A stretch of 64,000 nt of DNA from assembly GCA_963971535.1 (NCBI GenBank), contig OZ020598.1, positions 90,192,520 to 90,256,519 of the forward strand. Reading direction: 5' to 3'. This DNA comes from Notolepis coatsorum (lineage: Eukaryota; Chordata; Actinopteri; Aulopiformes; Paralepididae). The position numbers and the translations under genes are program-made. The notes below the pieces were generated by a model, which saw only the letters and a list, made by a program, of their open reading frames with translations, had not been told where the DNA came from and ran no database searches. Positions 10,346 through 21,963 of the stretch are shown piece after piece. The stretch's first letter is position 1; every line of letters begins with the position of its first letter.

Positions 10346-10982
10346 CAGTTTGAGTGCCAGCCATAACGTTGATTAATGTCCTTGAGTGCCATCTGTTAGT
10401 CTACTATAAATAAACACAACGTTTATCTTCTGTTAACTTGGTTTATTCAATCAACTTGCATAACACCATTACAGAGCCACACACGAACAGTAGACCTCTT
10501 CAATGTGGTCGACACAGACAAGCTGCGCATGCGTTTCACAGCCTCAAGAGGGCAACCTAGACTACCGCATTGCCAGTAGTATAGACGCAAAGAGATTACA
10601 TGTTAACACCATAATCCACTTCAATGATAGCGTTAAAAACGCCTAATCTATGTTTTAAATTATGGCTATGTGTCTAATTTGCCTGTCGCTTATCAATGAC
10701 TTGTTTGCAGTCAACATTGTCGAAACGGATTGTTTTTTTAATCGGTTCATATCCTTTTTATAGCATTTCGAAAAGCTATTATTTTCTCAAACTTCCGGAA
10801 AATAGAAAGATTCCCTCATAAACGGCATTTATTGGAATATTCTCGAATACACTAGACACGTTGTCATTTGTCGGCCTATTTATGAATCGTTTTCAAATAA
10901 ACGCTAGATTATCGATAGTATATGTGTACGTATGCACGCTATAGAAGCGAGCTGAGAAATCGATTCTCTCATTTCCTCAACA

Positions 10983-11019
<37 letters not shown>

Positions 11020-11491
11020 TACGGGACACGCTGAATACAGCTCTGATTATCCTAAAACTGGTAACATAGACTCCTTACCTTAGATCAGATGTTCTCCAAA
11101 AAGATTATTCCAATTCCTGATCGCCATTCCAAATATCGATCACGTTTATTGATTGATTATTGGCTGCTGTAAATATATATTCCACGCTGCTTTCCAACTC
11201 GCAATCACTTCCCTCATCATCAGACGGCTCGCCAGCATAATGGAGCCAGTTGGCTCCACCTCTACAGATCCAGCAGTATAATCGAATGGCCTGCAGTTAC
11301 ACAAGGATAGACGATAGGGTGCGGTATTTTCCCCTCGGAGCTCCTGGAGGGGCTGCTGTACCAACGGGAGACTCGGTTGATGAAATATGAATTCATATCG
11401 CTAATAAAAAAAATAAAACAACAATTCGCGTCGTCTGCACTCAACGGGGGGCATGAAATAACGAGATATGTCGTCGCTGGCACTCGATGTG
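10346..11491 (+). mobile_element. TTAA-flanked piggyBac-like MITE (family P2), copy 1
   Basis: Flanked by TTAA (10342-10345, 11492-11495). Ends CAGTTTGAGTGCCAGC and, inverted, CACATCGAGTGCCAGCG. The core (CGCCTAATCTATGTTTTAAA and following) recurs at 40585-40745, 48888-49807 (minus) and 61771-63518. Without the nested solo LTR it would be about 925 bp, matching the 920-bp copy at 48888. No transposase. Contains a CA run at 10984-11015. Confidence 0.78.
10394..10608. mobile_element. Short solo LTR nested in the MITE
   Basis: Starts TGTTAGTC and ends TGTTAACA, 215 bp. The surrounding MITE sequence resumes right after it (compare 39589-39624). Flanks are CCATC and CCATA, a 4 of 5 match for an LTR target duplication. 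A TATAAATA motif is present near 10406. It resembles in its end bases the better supported solo LTR at 60320-60663. Confidence 0.5.
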
Positions 11492-12031
11492 TTAAATATG
11501 GACTTATCTTTTTATGTTTGTACTTGTGTACACTACTTGCTTGTAGAAAGGATCCACTCTAACTAACTCTAACCAGTCCGCTAACTTGTGACGTGACGGC
11601 CATGTTCCAGTCGGGGAGAGTGCAACATTTTCCACACTGGCCAGAACTCCAATCATTGCTAATGGAAAATGTATTAAATACCATGCTGAGATTCTCGGGC
11701 CACATAGACTATTTGACGTCTTGGTACCTGTTTGCATGTAATGCGAAATTTCACCAAATATTACCAACATTTTTATAGAAATACATTTAAGTTTTTGTTT
11801 AACTGCCACTGGAATGTTCATCCCAATGATACCGCTGCAACGCCAGTTCTGTGTCACCATGCTCCAAACCAACACTGGTTTTTATGACGACATCATCAGT
11901 TTCCATGGCAGCCATGATGGGTGTACCAGCCAAATGACCAATCAAAACCATGTAGATCTGAAAGGGAATGGCCACACAATACATTGTATTATTATGTATT
12001 AATAATTATTTATTATTATTGTGTGTTTCAG

Positions 12032-12148
12032 AATGAAACTGTGGTGATCTTTGAGCCCATCCCTCCCGGGAATAATTGGTCCAATGAGCTGATGGCGGCA
12101 GCAACACCCTTTGGACCAGTGGCACATTCTTATTTTAAAGCAACTCTG
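12032..12148 (+). CDS. Exon encoding the first half of an RRM-like domain
   Basis: The acceptor is TTGTGTGTTTCAG and the donor CTG|GTAAGC. It has 39 codons in phase 0 at both ends, reading NETVVIFEPIPPGNNWSN and then ELMAAATPFGPVAHSYFK. The pattern fits beta1 (TVVIFEPIP), helix 1 (WSNELMAAATPFG) and beta2 of an RNA recognition motif of the divergent matrin-3/RBM20/ZNF638 kind, where beta1 lacks the usual aromatic RNP2. The second half is in the exon at 14788. Function: single-stranded RNA binding in the nucleus (family knowledge). Confidence 0.8.
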
Positions 12149-12213
12149 GTAAGCTTACATTTATCTATCAGCTAGCATGAGTGATGGTGGGGAAACTCTT
12201 TTTAACAGACTAG

Positions 12214-12510
12214 CCCTATTTCCTACTGACCAATGATGTTGTTGAACTGTAGAATCCTTTCTCAGCTTAATCCATTCGGTTCCTCATACTAGCTCTGGCT
12301 AGTTAGAGGAGCTGACTGAAGACAACTGAAATTTACTCAAGTGCACACAAAGTAGAGTTCAGTGAGCTTCAGTCAGGTTTTACAGACAGGAGCTTGACCC
12401 CATTGACTTTGCATTAGTTTGTGGCTAACTAGCGGGAGCTAGTATGAGGAACAGCATGGATTGTGTTGAGAAAGGACTTGACAACAATCATTGGTAAGTA
12501 GGAAATAGGG
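12214..12510. mobile_element. Foldback MITE with long inverted arms
   Basis: Ends are CCCTATTTCCTACT and its exact complement AGTAGGAAATAGGG. The arms extend about 95 bp inward (CCAATGATGTTGTTG / CAACAATCATTGG; GTTCCTCATACTAGCTC / GAGCTAGTATGAGGAAC). No clear target duplication. A diverged relative of the left arm is at 59396-59530, so this is a dispersed family. Class not assigned. Confidence 0.75.
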
Positions 12511-12561
12511 TTAAGGTTTCTAAAAATCCCAACTAACTGACGTGATTCTTTTGAGTTACCG

Positions 12562-12710
12562 TCGGTAGTGTGATAGTAAAGGGTTAACCTTCTGTAGTGT
12601 GGGAGTGAAATGGTTAACCTGCTGTCGTGTGGCAGTGAAAGGGTTAACCTTCTGTGTATTTTCGCAGTGAAAGGCTTAACCGTTTGGTAGTGCGGCAGTG
12701 AAAGGGTTAA
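12562..12710. repeat. TTAA-containing minisatellite, inverted relative to 2086-2255
   Basis: Units such as GTGGCAGTGAAAGGGTTAACC and TTCTGTAGTGTGGGAGTGAAA repeat four to five times. They are the reverse complement of the blocks at 2086-2255. From 12711 to 13416 I see nothing else recognisable. Confidence 0.72.
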
Positions 12711-13420
12711 GAGGAGAAAGTAGATTAATGGATTAATTAGATAGAAATTATCATTTCATGGTCCCGCCGCCCCTCTCCTGCCAAGTACCATAAACAAGCC
12801 AAATAGTCTAGTCTAATAACAGGGTTTAAACATATTAAAACCATATAAATGAATGCTGTCAATGGATAATATTAATGTTATGTTAATCGCATTATCTGCT
12901 TGCGTTAATCACATTAATGTTAAAATATATGCAGCAACATGCGTCTGTAGGGGCCACAGCCGTAAAAACATGCATGAAGAAATGGTTAAAGGAAAGTCAT
13001 CATGAGGCCTGTAACCATTTCTGAAAGGAAATGCCTCATTTCTCTGCAGTTGAGTAGGTAAAACATTAGAAAAGCATGATGTTACAGTTCCACTGTGACT
13101 TGTTTACAAGATCGAGTAAATAGACATGAAATTACACGATTTTTGTTATATTTTTCATATAGCAACCATTACTTCTTCGAACATGGAGGACAAATGGGCA
13201 TTCTAAACATTCTGTATCGGCAAATGCCAAATGTCATAAGCCGAGATCAGATCGGGGTAAAACCTTTCAGATGCAACTTTTCCAGCAAAAAATGTATTCA
13301 GTTTAGTCGTAGATTAAGTTCAGATGTTATTTATTGTGATCCCATCGATCTCCAAGTATAGGATGCACAATTCCAAACGAAAACGAATGAACAAACTACA
13401 AAACAAACTGTGAATATTAA

Positions 13421-14247
13421 CACTTTTCAGCATTATTGCCCGCCCTGCGTTGACCGCCAAGATCGCTGTACAGCGTTTTTGAGATCAATATTTCATTTTT
13501 TCGCCATGGCATTCATAATTCATCCATCCAACCCCCGATGCCCTAGATGGGACTGCAACGGCTCAATACCGCCGCCTGGTGGATGGTCGGGCAAGTTACA
13601 CTCTCGCAAAAACCGGAAGTGTCATCGGTGCATCGAGGAAATTCCTCCGGCAGTCACATCTCGCTACGGGACTCCTGACAGACACTATAGTACATATGGA
13701 TTTTTTTTTTCATCTACTTTTTTCTCCCATCCCAATTTTGTATCGTCCAATTCTACCCTCCCCTGTCTCGAACGTTGTTTGCGCATTGTACCGAAAGTTG
13801 GCACCGGCGGATCTCACGTGAATCGATACTCGGTAGTACCGACGTGTTTCGGTAGGTACCTTTTTAAAAGTACCGAATTCGGTACCCATCCCTATACCGA
13901 TCATATACATTTGAATTTTTTAATATCGCGTGTATGGGAAAGAAACTCCAATCGATAATCTATCATATGCGTTTGGGCCTATAACTAGCGTTTTTGGAAT
14001 TACAGCAGAAAAGATTTAAAACATACTTATATTCTCCAAGGTATTAACACAGCAATGTTGAATGAAAAAGTATAACGTTCCCACATCCTGAACCATAGAT
14101 AATCGATGTTGAATGGGCCATAGTAATGCAGATATAGCAATACAATTTAAAAAGTTATAGCCCTGCAAAGAAGGTAAACATCTCCATAGGCTTTTAACAG
14201 TGGCAGAGAGGGGTATGAGATGGGCACAACCCCTGGCGGTCAATGTG
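13421..14247 (-). mobile_element. TTAA-flanked piggyBac-like MITE (family P1), copy 1, with nested fragments
   Basis: TTAA at 13417-13420 and 14248-14251. It matches the copy at 39628-40580 in reverse order (GCTGTACAGCG near 13463 versus 40511; the AAAAAGTTATAGCCCTGC-AAAGAAGG block near 14150 versus 39708). A SINE tail fragment (about 13692-13772) and a truncated hAT (13775-13894) lie inside. No transposase is present. Confidence 0.7.
13775..13894 (-). mobile_element. Truncated hAT MITE end
   Basis: Ends in GAATTCGGTACCCATCCCTA, the inverted complement of the left end of the hAT at 5726-6073; internal CGGTAGTACCGACGTGTTTC also matches that element. The other end is missing. Confidence 0.7.
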
Positions 14248-14787
14248 TTAAAGTGTGGTTGCTGTGTGTGTGGTCGAAAAACGATATGACTGCCCCGTCT
14301 TTTCCAAATCAAAAACCCTTGCTTGTTCCCGGTAGACACTCATTTTAACACCTGATAATTACAACCTGATAATTATCATTAACAGCGAACCATTAGGCCT
14401 ACCATTTCCATACCAATAGGGGGAGCAATCATTCCAAATGACCAAAATGATTCTGCTTCATGATAGATATATACACAATATAGAATAAGTTTAAATCTAA
14501 ATATCAATACACGATGGTCAAAAAGAAAACATTTGAAATAATGAGCAATATGGCTCCAACACATTCTGTGAAAGGCCTTATAACTCTATTCAGTTATAAG
14601 ATTTAGTTCAAATATTGGGGGTTGCTGTTAAAAATGATTTGGAATGTACAGTATCTAAAATGTTTATTTAATGTTGAATTTACTAAATAGATATTAAATT
14701 GACTTGAACCTTGCTATAATTTTAGTTTGAATCAGTTTGGCTCTTAAAGAGTAGCATGCTCACAGCTGGTTGCTGTTGTCTTTGCAG

Positions 14788-14912
14788 GTATTGATGGAGA
14801 TGGTAAATGCCATGGATGCTCAGAGCTTGGTGGAGCACCACAAGTCCAACCCGCTCATAATATACGGAGCAACTGTTGACGTGGACTTTTCTACACAATA
14901 CTCCACACTTAA
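14788..14912 (+). CDS. Exon encoding the second half of the RRM-like domain
   Basis: The acceptor is TTGTCTTTGCAG and the donor TTAA|GTAAGA. Entry is phase 0, directly after the codon-boundary exit at 12148. It reads VLMEMVNAMDAQSLVEHHKS, then NPLIIYGATVDVDFSTQYST, then L, and leaves two bases over (AA). VLMEM fits beta3 (a degenerate RNP1), MDAQSLVEHH helix 2 and ATVDVDFS beta4. The stretch NPLIIYGATVDVDFSTQY resembles the matrin-3-type pattern 'P.L..G..V.V..S..Y'. Together with the exon at 12032 it gives one domain of about 75-80 residues, the normal RRM size. Confidence 0.82.
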
Positions 14913-14917
14913 GTAAG

Positions 14918-14919
14918 AC

Positions 14920-14951
<32 letters not shown>
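14918..14951. repeat. (ATCA)n microsatellite
   Basis: Tetranucleotide run that begins five bases after the RRM exon donor. From 14952 to 15780 the intron holds AT-rich sequence with no recognisable element. Confidence 0.9.
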
Positions 14952-14952
<1 letters not shown>

Positions 14953-15841
14953 CTTGGGTAATTTCATTTAGCTTCACTTCTACACATGTTTGGAGAGTAA
15001 TAGATTCCATGTAATAAGTTCACAGTATTACACAGTCTAATTCTACTATTTAATTTATCGTTATTATTATTATTGTTATTTTTTAAATCTTCTTTTATAA
15101 AATGGGTATTTAAATTTAAAGAGATTAAGGTATGTCTGCCAGTTGAAGCTTCAGTGACCACAGTATACTGTACGCAAACAATCAAGTCATGATACATGGA
15201 TGTAAATTTAAACTGCATATCTCAAATAAAACGTCTGTTCTACAAAATGTACTCTGCTAAGTAGCCCTCTGTAGCCCGTTCTCGCTTAAATGATGTAAAT
15301 AAACGACTACTAGACGAGATTTACATAATGTATTTTTTTTTTATAGCTATAAATAATATATTTACATATTGTATCAGCAATTTACAATGTGTACTTATCA
15401 CAAATAAGTACATATATTATCTATTCAAACAATGTAAACGTGACTGTTTTCAGTTTTCAGAAAATGTCTTATATATATATATAGTCAATCTGGCACTCTT
15501 TGACCACAGGTGTCATTAATTGTCTCCTTAATTAGTGCATAACATTAACGTTTGCAAAAACCAAATAGGCTGACTGATACGTGCAAAATATACATTACAG
15601 AAATACGTAAGGCTTTGGCTACATTGTGTCTGTCCGTCTATTCTTTATACATTTTCAATGAGGAGCCTCCGTTTCTTGGGACAGGGTTGATGCTATGTCC
15701 GTCTCTGCTAGATTTGTGTCCATTTTGATGGACAGAAAAGTTTGGAGAGGGTGAACTGATTGGAAATGAATCTGTAGTGTGGAATACCGACCATTTCCGA
15801 AAAAGACGCCCACCAATTCGCTTACCAGCAGAACGGATCCA

Positions 15842-16262
15842 CCGATGCATGCAATAGCCACAACACTCCACAGTGCCCTCAACCACCTGGAAGGAAAGAA
15901 CTCTTATGTGAGAGTGCTTTTTGTTGACTATAGTTCAGCATTCAATAACATAGTCCCTGCCAGACTGGACACCAAATTCAGGAACCTAGCACTCAACCCC
16001 AACCTGTCCAGCTGGATTCTGTACTTTCTGTCGGACCGTTGCCCTTGAGGATTGTGTCCAGAGTCCCCTCCCTTACTCCCACCTGTACACCCAAGATTGT
16101 GTAGCCACACACAGCTCCAACATGGTGACTACGTTTGCCGATGACACTGACACAGCGATAGGCCTTAGAACCAAGAGCGATGAAACCACCCGACAGGGAA
16201 GAAATTGACAACTTTGAACAACCTCTCTCTCAGCGTTGACAAGACCAAGGAGCTGGTCGTGG
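15842..16262 (+). mobile_element. LINE reverse-transcriptase fragment
   Basis: The plus-strand frame reads LHSALNHLEGKNSYVRVLF, then VDYSSAFNNI, a conserved RT block, with WILYFLSDR following. After frameshifts, TFADDT (RT catalytic block, near 16130-16150) and LSVDKTKELVVDY (near 16226-16262) are visible. The RT core is compressed and frameshifted. It appears to be the same LINE group as at 5668-7795. Dead copy. Confidence 0.72.
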
Positions 16263-16365
16263 ACTACATTTACATTTAGTCATTTAGCTGACGCTTTTAT
16301 CCAAAGCGACTTACATGTTCTGTACGACAAGTCATCAGGAAGGGCACAACTTCTGTAGTGTAGGG
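16263..16365 (-). mobile_element. L2 3' tail fragment
   Basis: Plus strand CATTTAGTCATTTAGCTGAC, then ATCCAAAGCGACTTACATG: the minus-strand L2 3' end, as at 3068. It is inserted in or abuts the LINE fragment, whose frame seems to resume near 16380-16440 (INGSAVERVSS-like). Confidence 0.7.
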
Positions 16366-16444
16366 ACTACTGGAGAGGGGGAGAAAGGCTGGAGCCCATC
16401 ATCATCATCAACGGGTCTGCTGTGGAGAGAGTCAGCAGCTCCTT

Positions 16445-16600
16445 ACAGGAACACGCCAACATTTTGGGAAATTAGCTTACCGTCTTCTCCAGAGAGAGAC
16501 AAGAAGATAGATACCAGTTTCCTCTCTGTGCGTTGAGTAGAAAGCTATCTGACTGCATGTTAGCCTAGCTTAGCACAATGAATGGAAGTGGACAGTGCCG
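16445..16600. repeat. Teleost interspersed repeat fragment (class unassigned)
   Basis: Contains ACATTTTGGGAAATTAGCTT, GATACCAGTTTCCTCTCTG and TTAGCCTAGCTTAGCACAA. Similar wording recurs widely in fish genomes as a dispersed repeat. I recognise the pattern but cannot assign a class from this copy. Confidence 0.35.
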
Positions 16601-16649
16601 GTTAGCCTCCGGCACGGTCCGCTCCCATCACCTGGGACCAACCAGGTGC

Positions 16650-17395
16650 ACATCAAGCCAGGTGGTGAAGAAAACAACGCACCTCAGGCAGGTGAAGAAA
16701 ACACAACAACACCTTTCACCTCAGGCAGCTGAAGAAAACGCAACACATTTCACCTCAGGCAGGTGAAGAAAACGCAACACATTTCACCTCAGGCAGGTGA
16801 AGAAAACGCAACACATTTCACCTCAGGCAGGTGAAGAAAACACAACACCGCCTTTCACCTCGGGTAGGTGAAGAAAACAACACCTTTCACCTCAGGCGGC
16901 TGAAGAAAACACAACAACACCTTTCACTTCGGGCAGCTGAAGAAAACAACACCTTTCACCTCACTCGGGTGAAGAAAACACAACAACGCCTTTCACCTCA
17001 GGCGGCTGAAGAAAACACAACACCTTTCACCTCAGGCAGGTGAAGAAAACGACACCGCCTTTCACTTCAGGCAGGTGAAGAAAACGACGCCTTTCACCTC
17101 AGGCAACTGAAGAAAACAACACCTTTCACCTCAGGCAACTGAAGAAAACGCAACAACACCTTTCACCTCAGGCAACTGAAGAAAACAACACCTTTCACCT
17201 CAGGCAACTGAAGAAAACGCAACAACACCTTTCACCTCAGGCGGCTGAAGAAAACGCAACAACACCTTTCACCTCAGGCGGCTGAAGAAAACGCAACAAC
17301 ACCTTTCACCTCAGGCGGCTGAAGAAAACAACACATTTCACTTCAGGCAGCTGAAGAAAGCACAACGCCTTTCACCTCAGGCAACTGCAGCACGG
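16650..17395. repeat. Minisatellite, 32-39-bp units, about 20 copies
   Basis: Units of the form TCAGGCAGGTGAAGAAAAC, then (GC)AACA(AC)ACCTTTCACC. Variants occur in GGCAGG/GGCGGC/GGCAAC and in spacer length. Each unit has GGTGAAG facing CTTTCACC, so a single strand could form small hairpins. Open frames here merely follow the unit. From 17396 to 17530 lie a hAT-like terminus remnant and a C run. Confidence 0.92.
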
Positions 17396-17530
17396 GGCCC
17401 CAGATTACAATTCCACGGTTTTTCTACAGAGGCGATTTTACGATTCTGAATCGATCTTCATTTGAATGAGCGATTATCGATTCATAATCCAGAGATCGAT
17501 ATTATTCCCCCCCCCCCCCCCCCCCTGTTA

Positions 17531-19498
17531 TGCAAATTCCCTTCCCGGTCGCGTGAATACTTTCGGCAACCAACATGCCCTTCCGCGTTGCTCTGATTGG
17601 CCAGCGATCGGCCAGCCCTCTACGCTCGTTTCCCCCCTACGCCGGTAACGCGTGCATGCGCATTTTCTTTTTGACGGCACTCGCACGCCAAGCAGGTTTT
17701 CGCCACACAGCCGCAAGCTGTGCAGGTTTTAATAGCAGGTTTTAATGGGTTTCGCCGCTGCGGCATTATGCATTTAGGCTGTAAAAATCATCCACTTATT
17801 GCCATCATGGACCAATAACGTAACAGATTGACAGGTGGTGACAAAGCACGCGACTGGGCATTTATTTAAAAAACATACATACCCTAACCACATAACAGAT
17901 ATTTAAAAGGTAATTAACAGGCATGTTCTGCAACATATATTCACTCTTGAACAATCAATCAATGTGCATGAGATGAGGTTCTATTATGTAGAACATGGTA
18001 CAGTAAGTGGGGAGTGTAAACAGTGATTCAAACCCCCTCAATGTACGGTTTAGTTTCTGACAGCTGGGCTGTGTTGTCACGCGAAATAACGTTATGAATA
18101 AAACGCGAAATAACATTATATAACGTAACGTTATGTTATATAACGTTACAATTAGGGATGCACCGAATATTCGGCCGCCGATAATTATCGGCCGAAAATG
18201 GTCAAAAAGGCTCTTTCGGCTTTCGGCCGAAAGCGTTTTAGCACCGAAAATATATCACCGAATGTCAAAGAACAGGGACGTTCGTAACCTACCTAACGTG
18301 TTGTTGTGATGATGTAATCAAAACGCGCCTTCAGTCATTACATGCGCAACGTGAGCTCTTCAGTCCTGCGTTCTGCAGCCTGTGATAACTCCTCTTGGGA
18401 CTCGTTGCGCTGTTTCTATGTAAACTCTGCGCGCAACGCGTCCAATAAATGTGTCTTTAACATGCTTTATATCCTCACCATTACTATATGCCTGTCGCGG
18501 TTTAAAACCTTTTTAATTAACGTTAGCGTTAAGCTAGCTAACAAGGCTTCCAGTCTTTCACTCGTCTCTCTTAAAGCTACGTCATCCCCCGCTAATAGTC
18601 ACGGGAGATGTAGTAAATACAACAGTCCTTCCATGTAGGCTAGAACGCCGTGAATTATGACAGTAGTTCAAGTTTCTACATAGGACTATAGATGGAAATT
18701 ATAGCTTCTTGCTAAATCTGGTGCACCCATCTATTTGCAAATGATTGTCAGTAGGCCTACACACTGTCCTTTATAAATGAAATAAACTAAAGGCGCATAA
18801 ATTATGCATTACTATATTCCATCACAATAGAATAGATATAGCTAGGCTACCGACGTTGTGATAGAAGTAGCTAGCTGTATCTTGTTTACAGTTGAAATGT
18901 GTATTTTTATTTTGTCACAATATTATTTGAAAAATATTGTGTAAAATTGAACTATTTCTGAGTTGCAGCACTTAAAAACATTAAATGGACCGTTATATCT
19001 TATTAAATTGTGGACATTTATTCATTCCCACTTATTAGACACTATTTCTGATTGTAAAATGGGCGTAAAAGGCAAAATACAGAATTCTGAAATATTAAAA
19101 TGGAAAAAACGGAATTTGGGAAAAAATTGTATTTGGAAAATAATAAAATGGATTTCATATGGCTCTAGCAGAGGTTGATAGCTGGCTACTTTAACCACAT
19201 TTTACTGAAGTGATTAAACAAACTAGCTTGCTGCTTAATTTGTATAGCCTACTGTATCTCACGTTATCAAGCTAATGTCGAGACCTCCACTGTTAGTGTT
19301 TATTGTTTTTGCATTGAAAACTCACGACACAATTGACGCACACAATTGATTCTACATATTTGGGTGAATTAGAACATTATATTATGCAAACACAATGACA
19401 ATTTCCAAATCGGCATACTCTGCACTGGCAGACGAGTGAAGCAAAGGCTGATCTGTGGTGTGTGAGTTTCAGCACCACATAGAAGGTGGACAGCTCCC

Positions 19499-19500
<2 letters not shown>
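17531..19500. other. Intron stretch with transposon remnants, no gene seen
   Basis: At 18155-18270 a segment starting TAGGGATGCACCGAATATTC looks like a hAT terminus; a matching right end was not found. TAACGTTA-rich sequence occurs near 18100-18150. The remainder to 19500 is AT-rich with no support for an exon or a complete element. Confidence 0.45.

Positions 19501-19545
<45 letters not shown>
19501..19545. repeat. (CA)n microsatellite
   Basis: Perfect CA run of about 22 units, some 320 bp before the small exon at 19865. Confidence 0.95.
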
Positions 19546-19546
<1 letters not shown>

Positions 19547-19864
19547 CATACTCTGGCAGCAGGAGACGGTGAGAGAGAGGGGGGAGAGCACATGTTGGAG
19601 TGTTTAGATATATTTCAAGTTGTGTGAATAGCAAACAAAAGAAGGTTGTTTCCCTGTCTCTAAAACAATCAAAAGAAGAAAAAAGACCCACTTGTCCGTT
19701 CTGGCAACCAGAAGGCAAACTACACCTGCCCAAATATATATATATTTTTTTGTACTTGTACCCCAGGCAGTCGGGCAACCATTAGTGTCGATGGCTGTAT
19801 TTAGCATTAAGATACTTTATGAAAACGGGTCTTCTGAAAAGTTCATATTCCTCTCTATCTGTAG

Positions 19865-19932
19865 GGGAATGCTGTCAGATTCAGAGCAAACGAGATTCAG
19901 TCCTCATTCCAGAGAGGAGACTTGGGAAAAAG
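19865..19932 (+). CDS. Small exon linking the RRM to the downstream region
   Basis: The acceptor is CCTCTCTATCTGTAG and the donor a near-perfect AAAAAG|GTAAGT. Its 68 nt solve a phase problem: the RRM exon leaves two bases and the exon at 35308 needs one base carried in, so an intervening exon of length 3n+2 is required. This one fits and is open: AAG across the join, then GMLSDSEQTRFSPHSREETW, then EK, with the last G completing GAC (Asp) at 35308. Ser- and charge-rich, no domain. Without it the next exon would run into a stop. Confidence 0.7.
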
Positions 19933-20131
19933 GTAAGTGTGTGACGACGCCTACAGTTTGTTTTGTTTGGTCCAGGCCACGGTGGACATGTTTACCAAAG
20001 TCGGGTAGCTCGTTATTGGACAGTTTTGGTAAAAGCATAACTTTATTAATTTGCTAGATTCTCCAGATCACTGTACTTTTGTGTACTTTGTTTTTGTTTT
20101 GTAATCGGGAAGTCAATATAATAAATAATAA

Positions 20132-21720
20132 TTCATTACATTTATATAGCTCTTTTCTAGACACTCAAAGTGCTCCCCACAATGTAGGGTTGAAATTTGG
20201 CTATGCAGGCTCAATGGCTGCCATACACCGCACCGGCACACATCACACTACATAATGGCTGAACGGCTCAGGAGACAGGGATTGATATCAGCCAATTAAG
20301 GGGAAGGGATGATTAATGTGTCCTTGATGTCAGAGGCCTGATTGGGAATTTGGCCAAGAACGTCGGGGTAGGGGTGGACGGTATAAATGGTATACGGTAT
20401 AAACGGTATGAATTTGTGCTACGGTATGGATTTTGACTATACCTTCATACCTTGTGACCGGTAGACTATAGAGCAGCTAATCACAGCAGTAGCAATGACG
20501 TTAACGTTACTTGACGATTCACTCGTAAATGACGTTTGCAGTGGTCGTTGCATAGTGTTTAATTGTACTGAGTATTTATCCACTTGTTCACGGACCTTGC
20601 CATATAGTTTGGGCATTTCAATTTGGCTAAGGAGGCTGAGAGGAGACTTGCTTTAGCGCAGCAACGGGCTAACGTTAGCCACTAAGCTAACGTTCTAACG
20701 TGACTCTGTGGCACCAGTTCCATTAGTGAGGAAAGGGGGGGGGGGGGGGGAGGGAGGGGGGGGTATATTGACGAGGCTTGAAAACAGAGGTTCAAAGATA
20801 ACTTCACATTTATTTGGCTATTCATTTCTTTATATCGCTTTATCCATCGGGCTGCTCTCGTTTCCAGCTCTGTGTTGACAATCATGGTGTGACATCATCA
20901 CATACGGCATCTTAGGAAGCTCAAACCTCAAACTCAAACCTATTACATCACACTCTCTCGCTCTCTCTCTCTCTACGTTGTCAAACATGTACACTAAAGT
21001 TAAGTTATGTTGGAGTTGTATTGTGTTTGAGGGAAAGAAACCTGTCCTGCTGTAGTTTTTATTTTCACTTTGCAGCTTGATTTGATTGTATTTCATGAAA
21101 AAAGTGTTTTTCAGAGATGGAAGTAACTTGAGAAAAGGTGTTGCATTTTTCTATTGCAGTTTTGCACAATAAATGTTCTTACCTCTGTACTATGTGAAAT
21201 ATGTCCTAGTAATACAAGAGTACAGTAATAGCTGCCATACCAGTGTTTTACACCTTCAGAAGCATTTATATTAGACATTTTAAGATAAATGAATATACCG
21301 TGATATATACCGTTATTGTCTATGCTTCAAATTATACCGTGATATACATTTTAGACCATACCGTCCAGCCCTATGTCGGGGAACCCGCTACTCTTTGCGA
21401 TAGGCGTCCTGGGTTATTTAACAACCGAGATTCAGTCAGGACCTCGGTTTAGCGTCTCATTCGAAGGACATCACTCTCAGCTATACGGACGTCCCTATCA
21501 CCTAAACGGGGGCATTGTTACTGACTATTCCAGAGGACAGAGTATCCCCTTCTGGACAACAACACCACTTTCCAACAACGGCCTTGACCGGGGCTCGAAT
21601 GAGACATCTTACCAACCAGAGGGTGAAATTGAACAGTGCTATAGATGACATTCATCCACTAGGTGTCGCACTTGAGCACCAGCATGTCATTTATCCAATC
21701 AGGTGCATTCCACGTGGGGA
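20132..21720. repeat. Interspersed repeat split by a hAT
   Basis: TTACATTTATATAGCTCTTT, then CTAGACACTCAAAGTGCTCC is a phrase common in teleost dispersed repeats. After the hAT (20369-21373) the same unit seems to continue (GGCTCGAATGAGACATC near 21592). Class not assigned. From 21721 to 21958 nothing is recognised. Confidence 0.35.
20369..21373. mobile_element. hAT element, about 1.0 kb
   Basis: Ends TAGGGGTGGACGGTAT and ATACCGTCCAGCCCTA with near-identical 8-bp flanks CGTCGGGG / TGTCGGGG (7 of 8). The left part is rich in GGTATAAACGGTAT-like subterminal repeats, mirrored at the right (ATACCGTGATATA). A G-rich run lies at 20737-20763. Part of the interior (about 20640-20790) recurs inverted at 34830-34980. 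No transposase frame. Confidence 0.85.
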
Positions 21721-21963
21721 AATGGGAAGTAAGGAGGGGATAAATGCGATCAATAATGTTGGGGGGGAAAGCAATACTTTTTATTCTGCACCTTTGTAAA
21801 AGCTCCTTGGGTGTATTGTTTAAAAAAATGATTTACTCTACATACAAATGTTATCTATAGCACCTTTAATTTTATTTAGGAGACTGAGTGGTAATAGTTT
21901 AATATTTGACATTCTTCTCATATTGATTACGTCAATATCTTTGTCTCTTGGTTTTAACGAGAG

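Noticed and set aside
16650..17395. CRISPR-like array
   Set aside because: Units vary in length and lack constant repeats with unique spacers, and the DNA is from a vertebrate; it is a minisatellite.
18342..18638. 99-residue plus-strand frame
   Set aside because: No domain, no splice support and composition like random AT-rich sequence.
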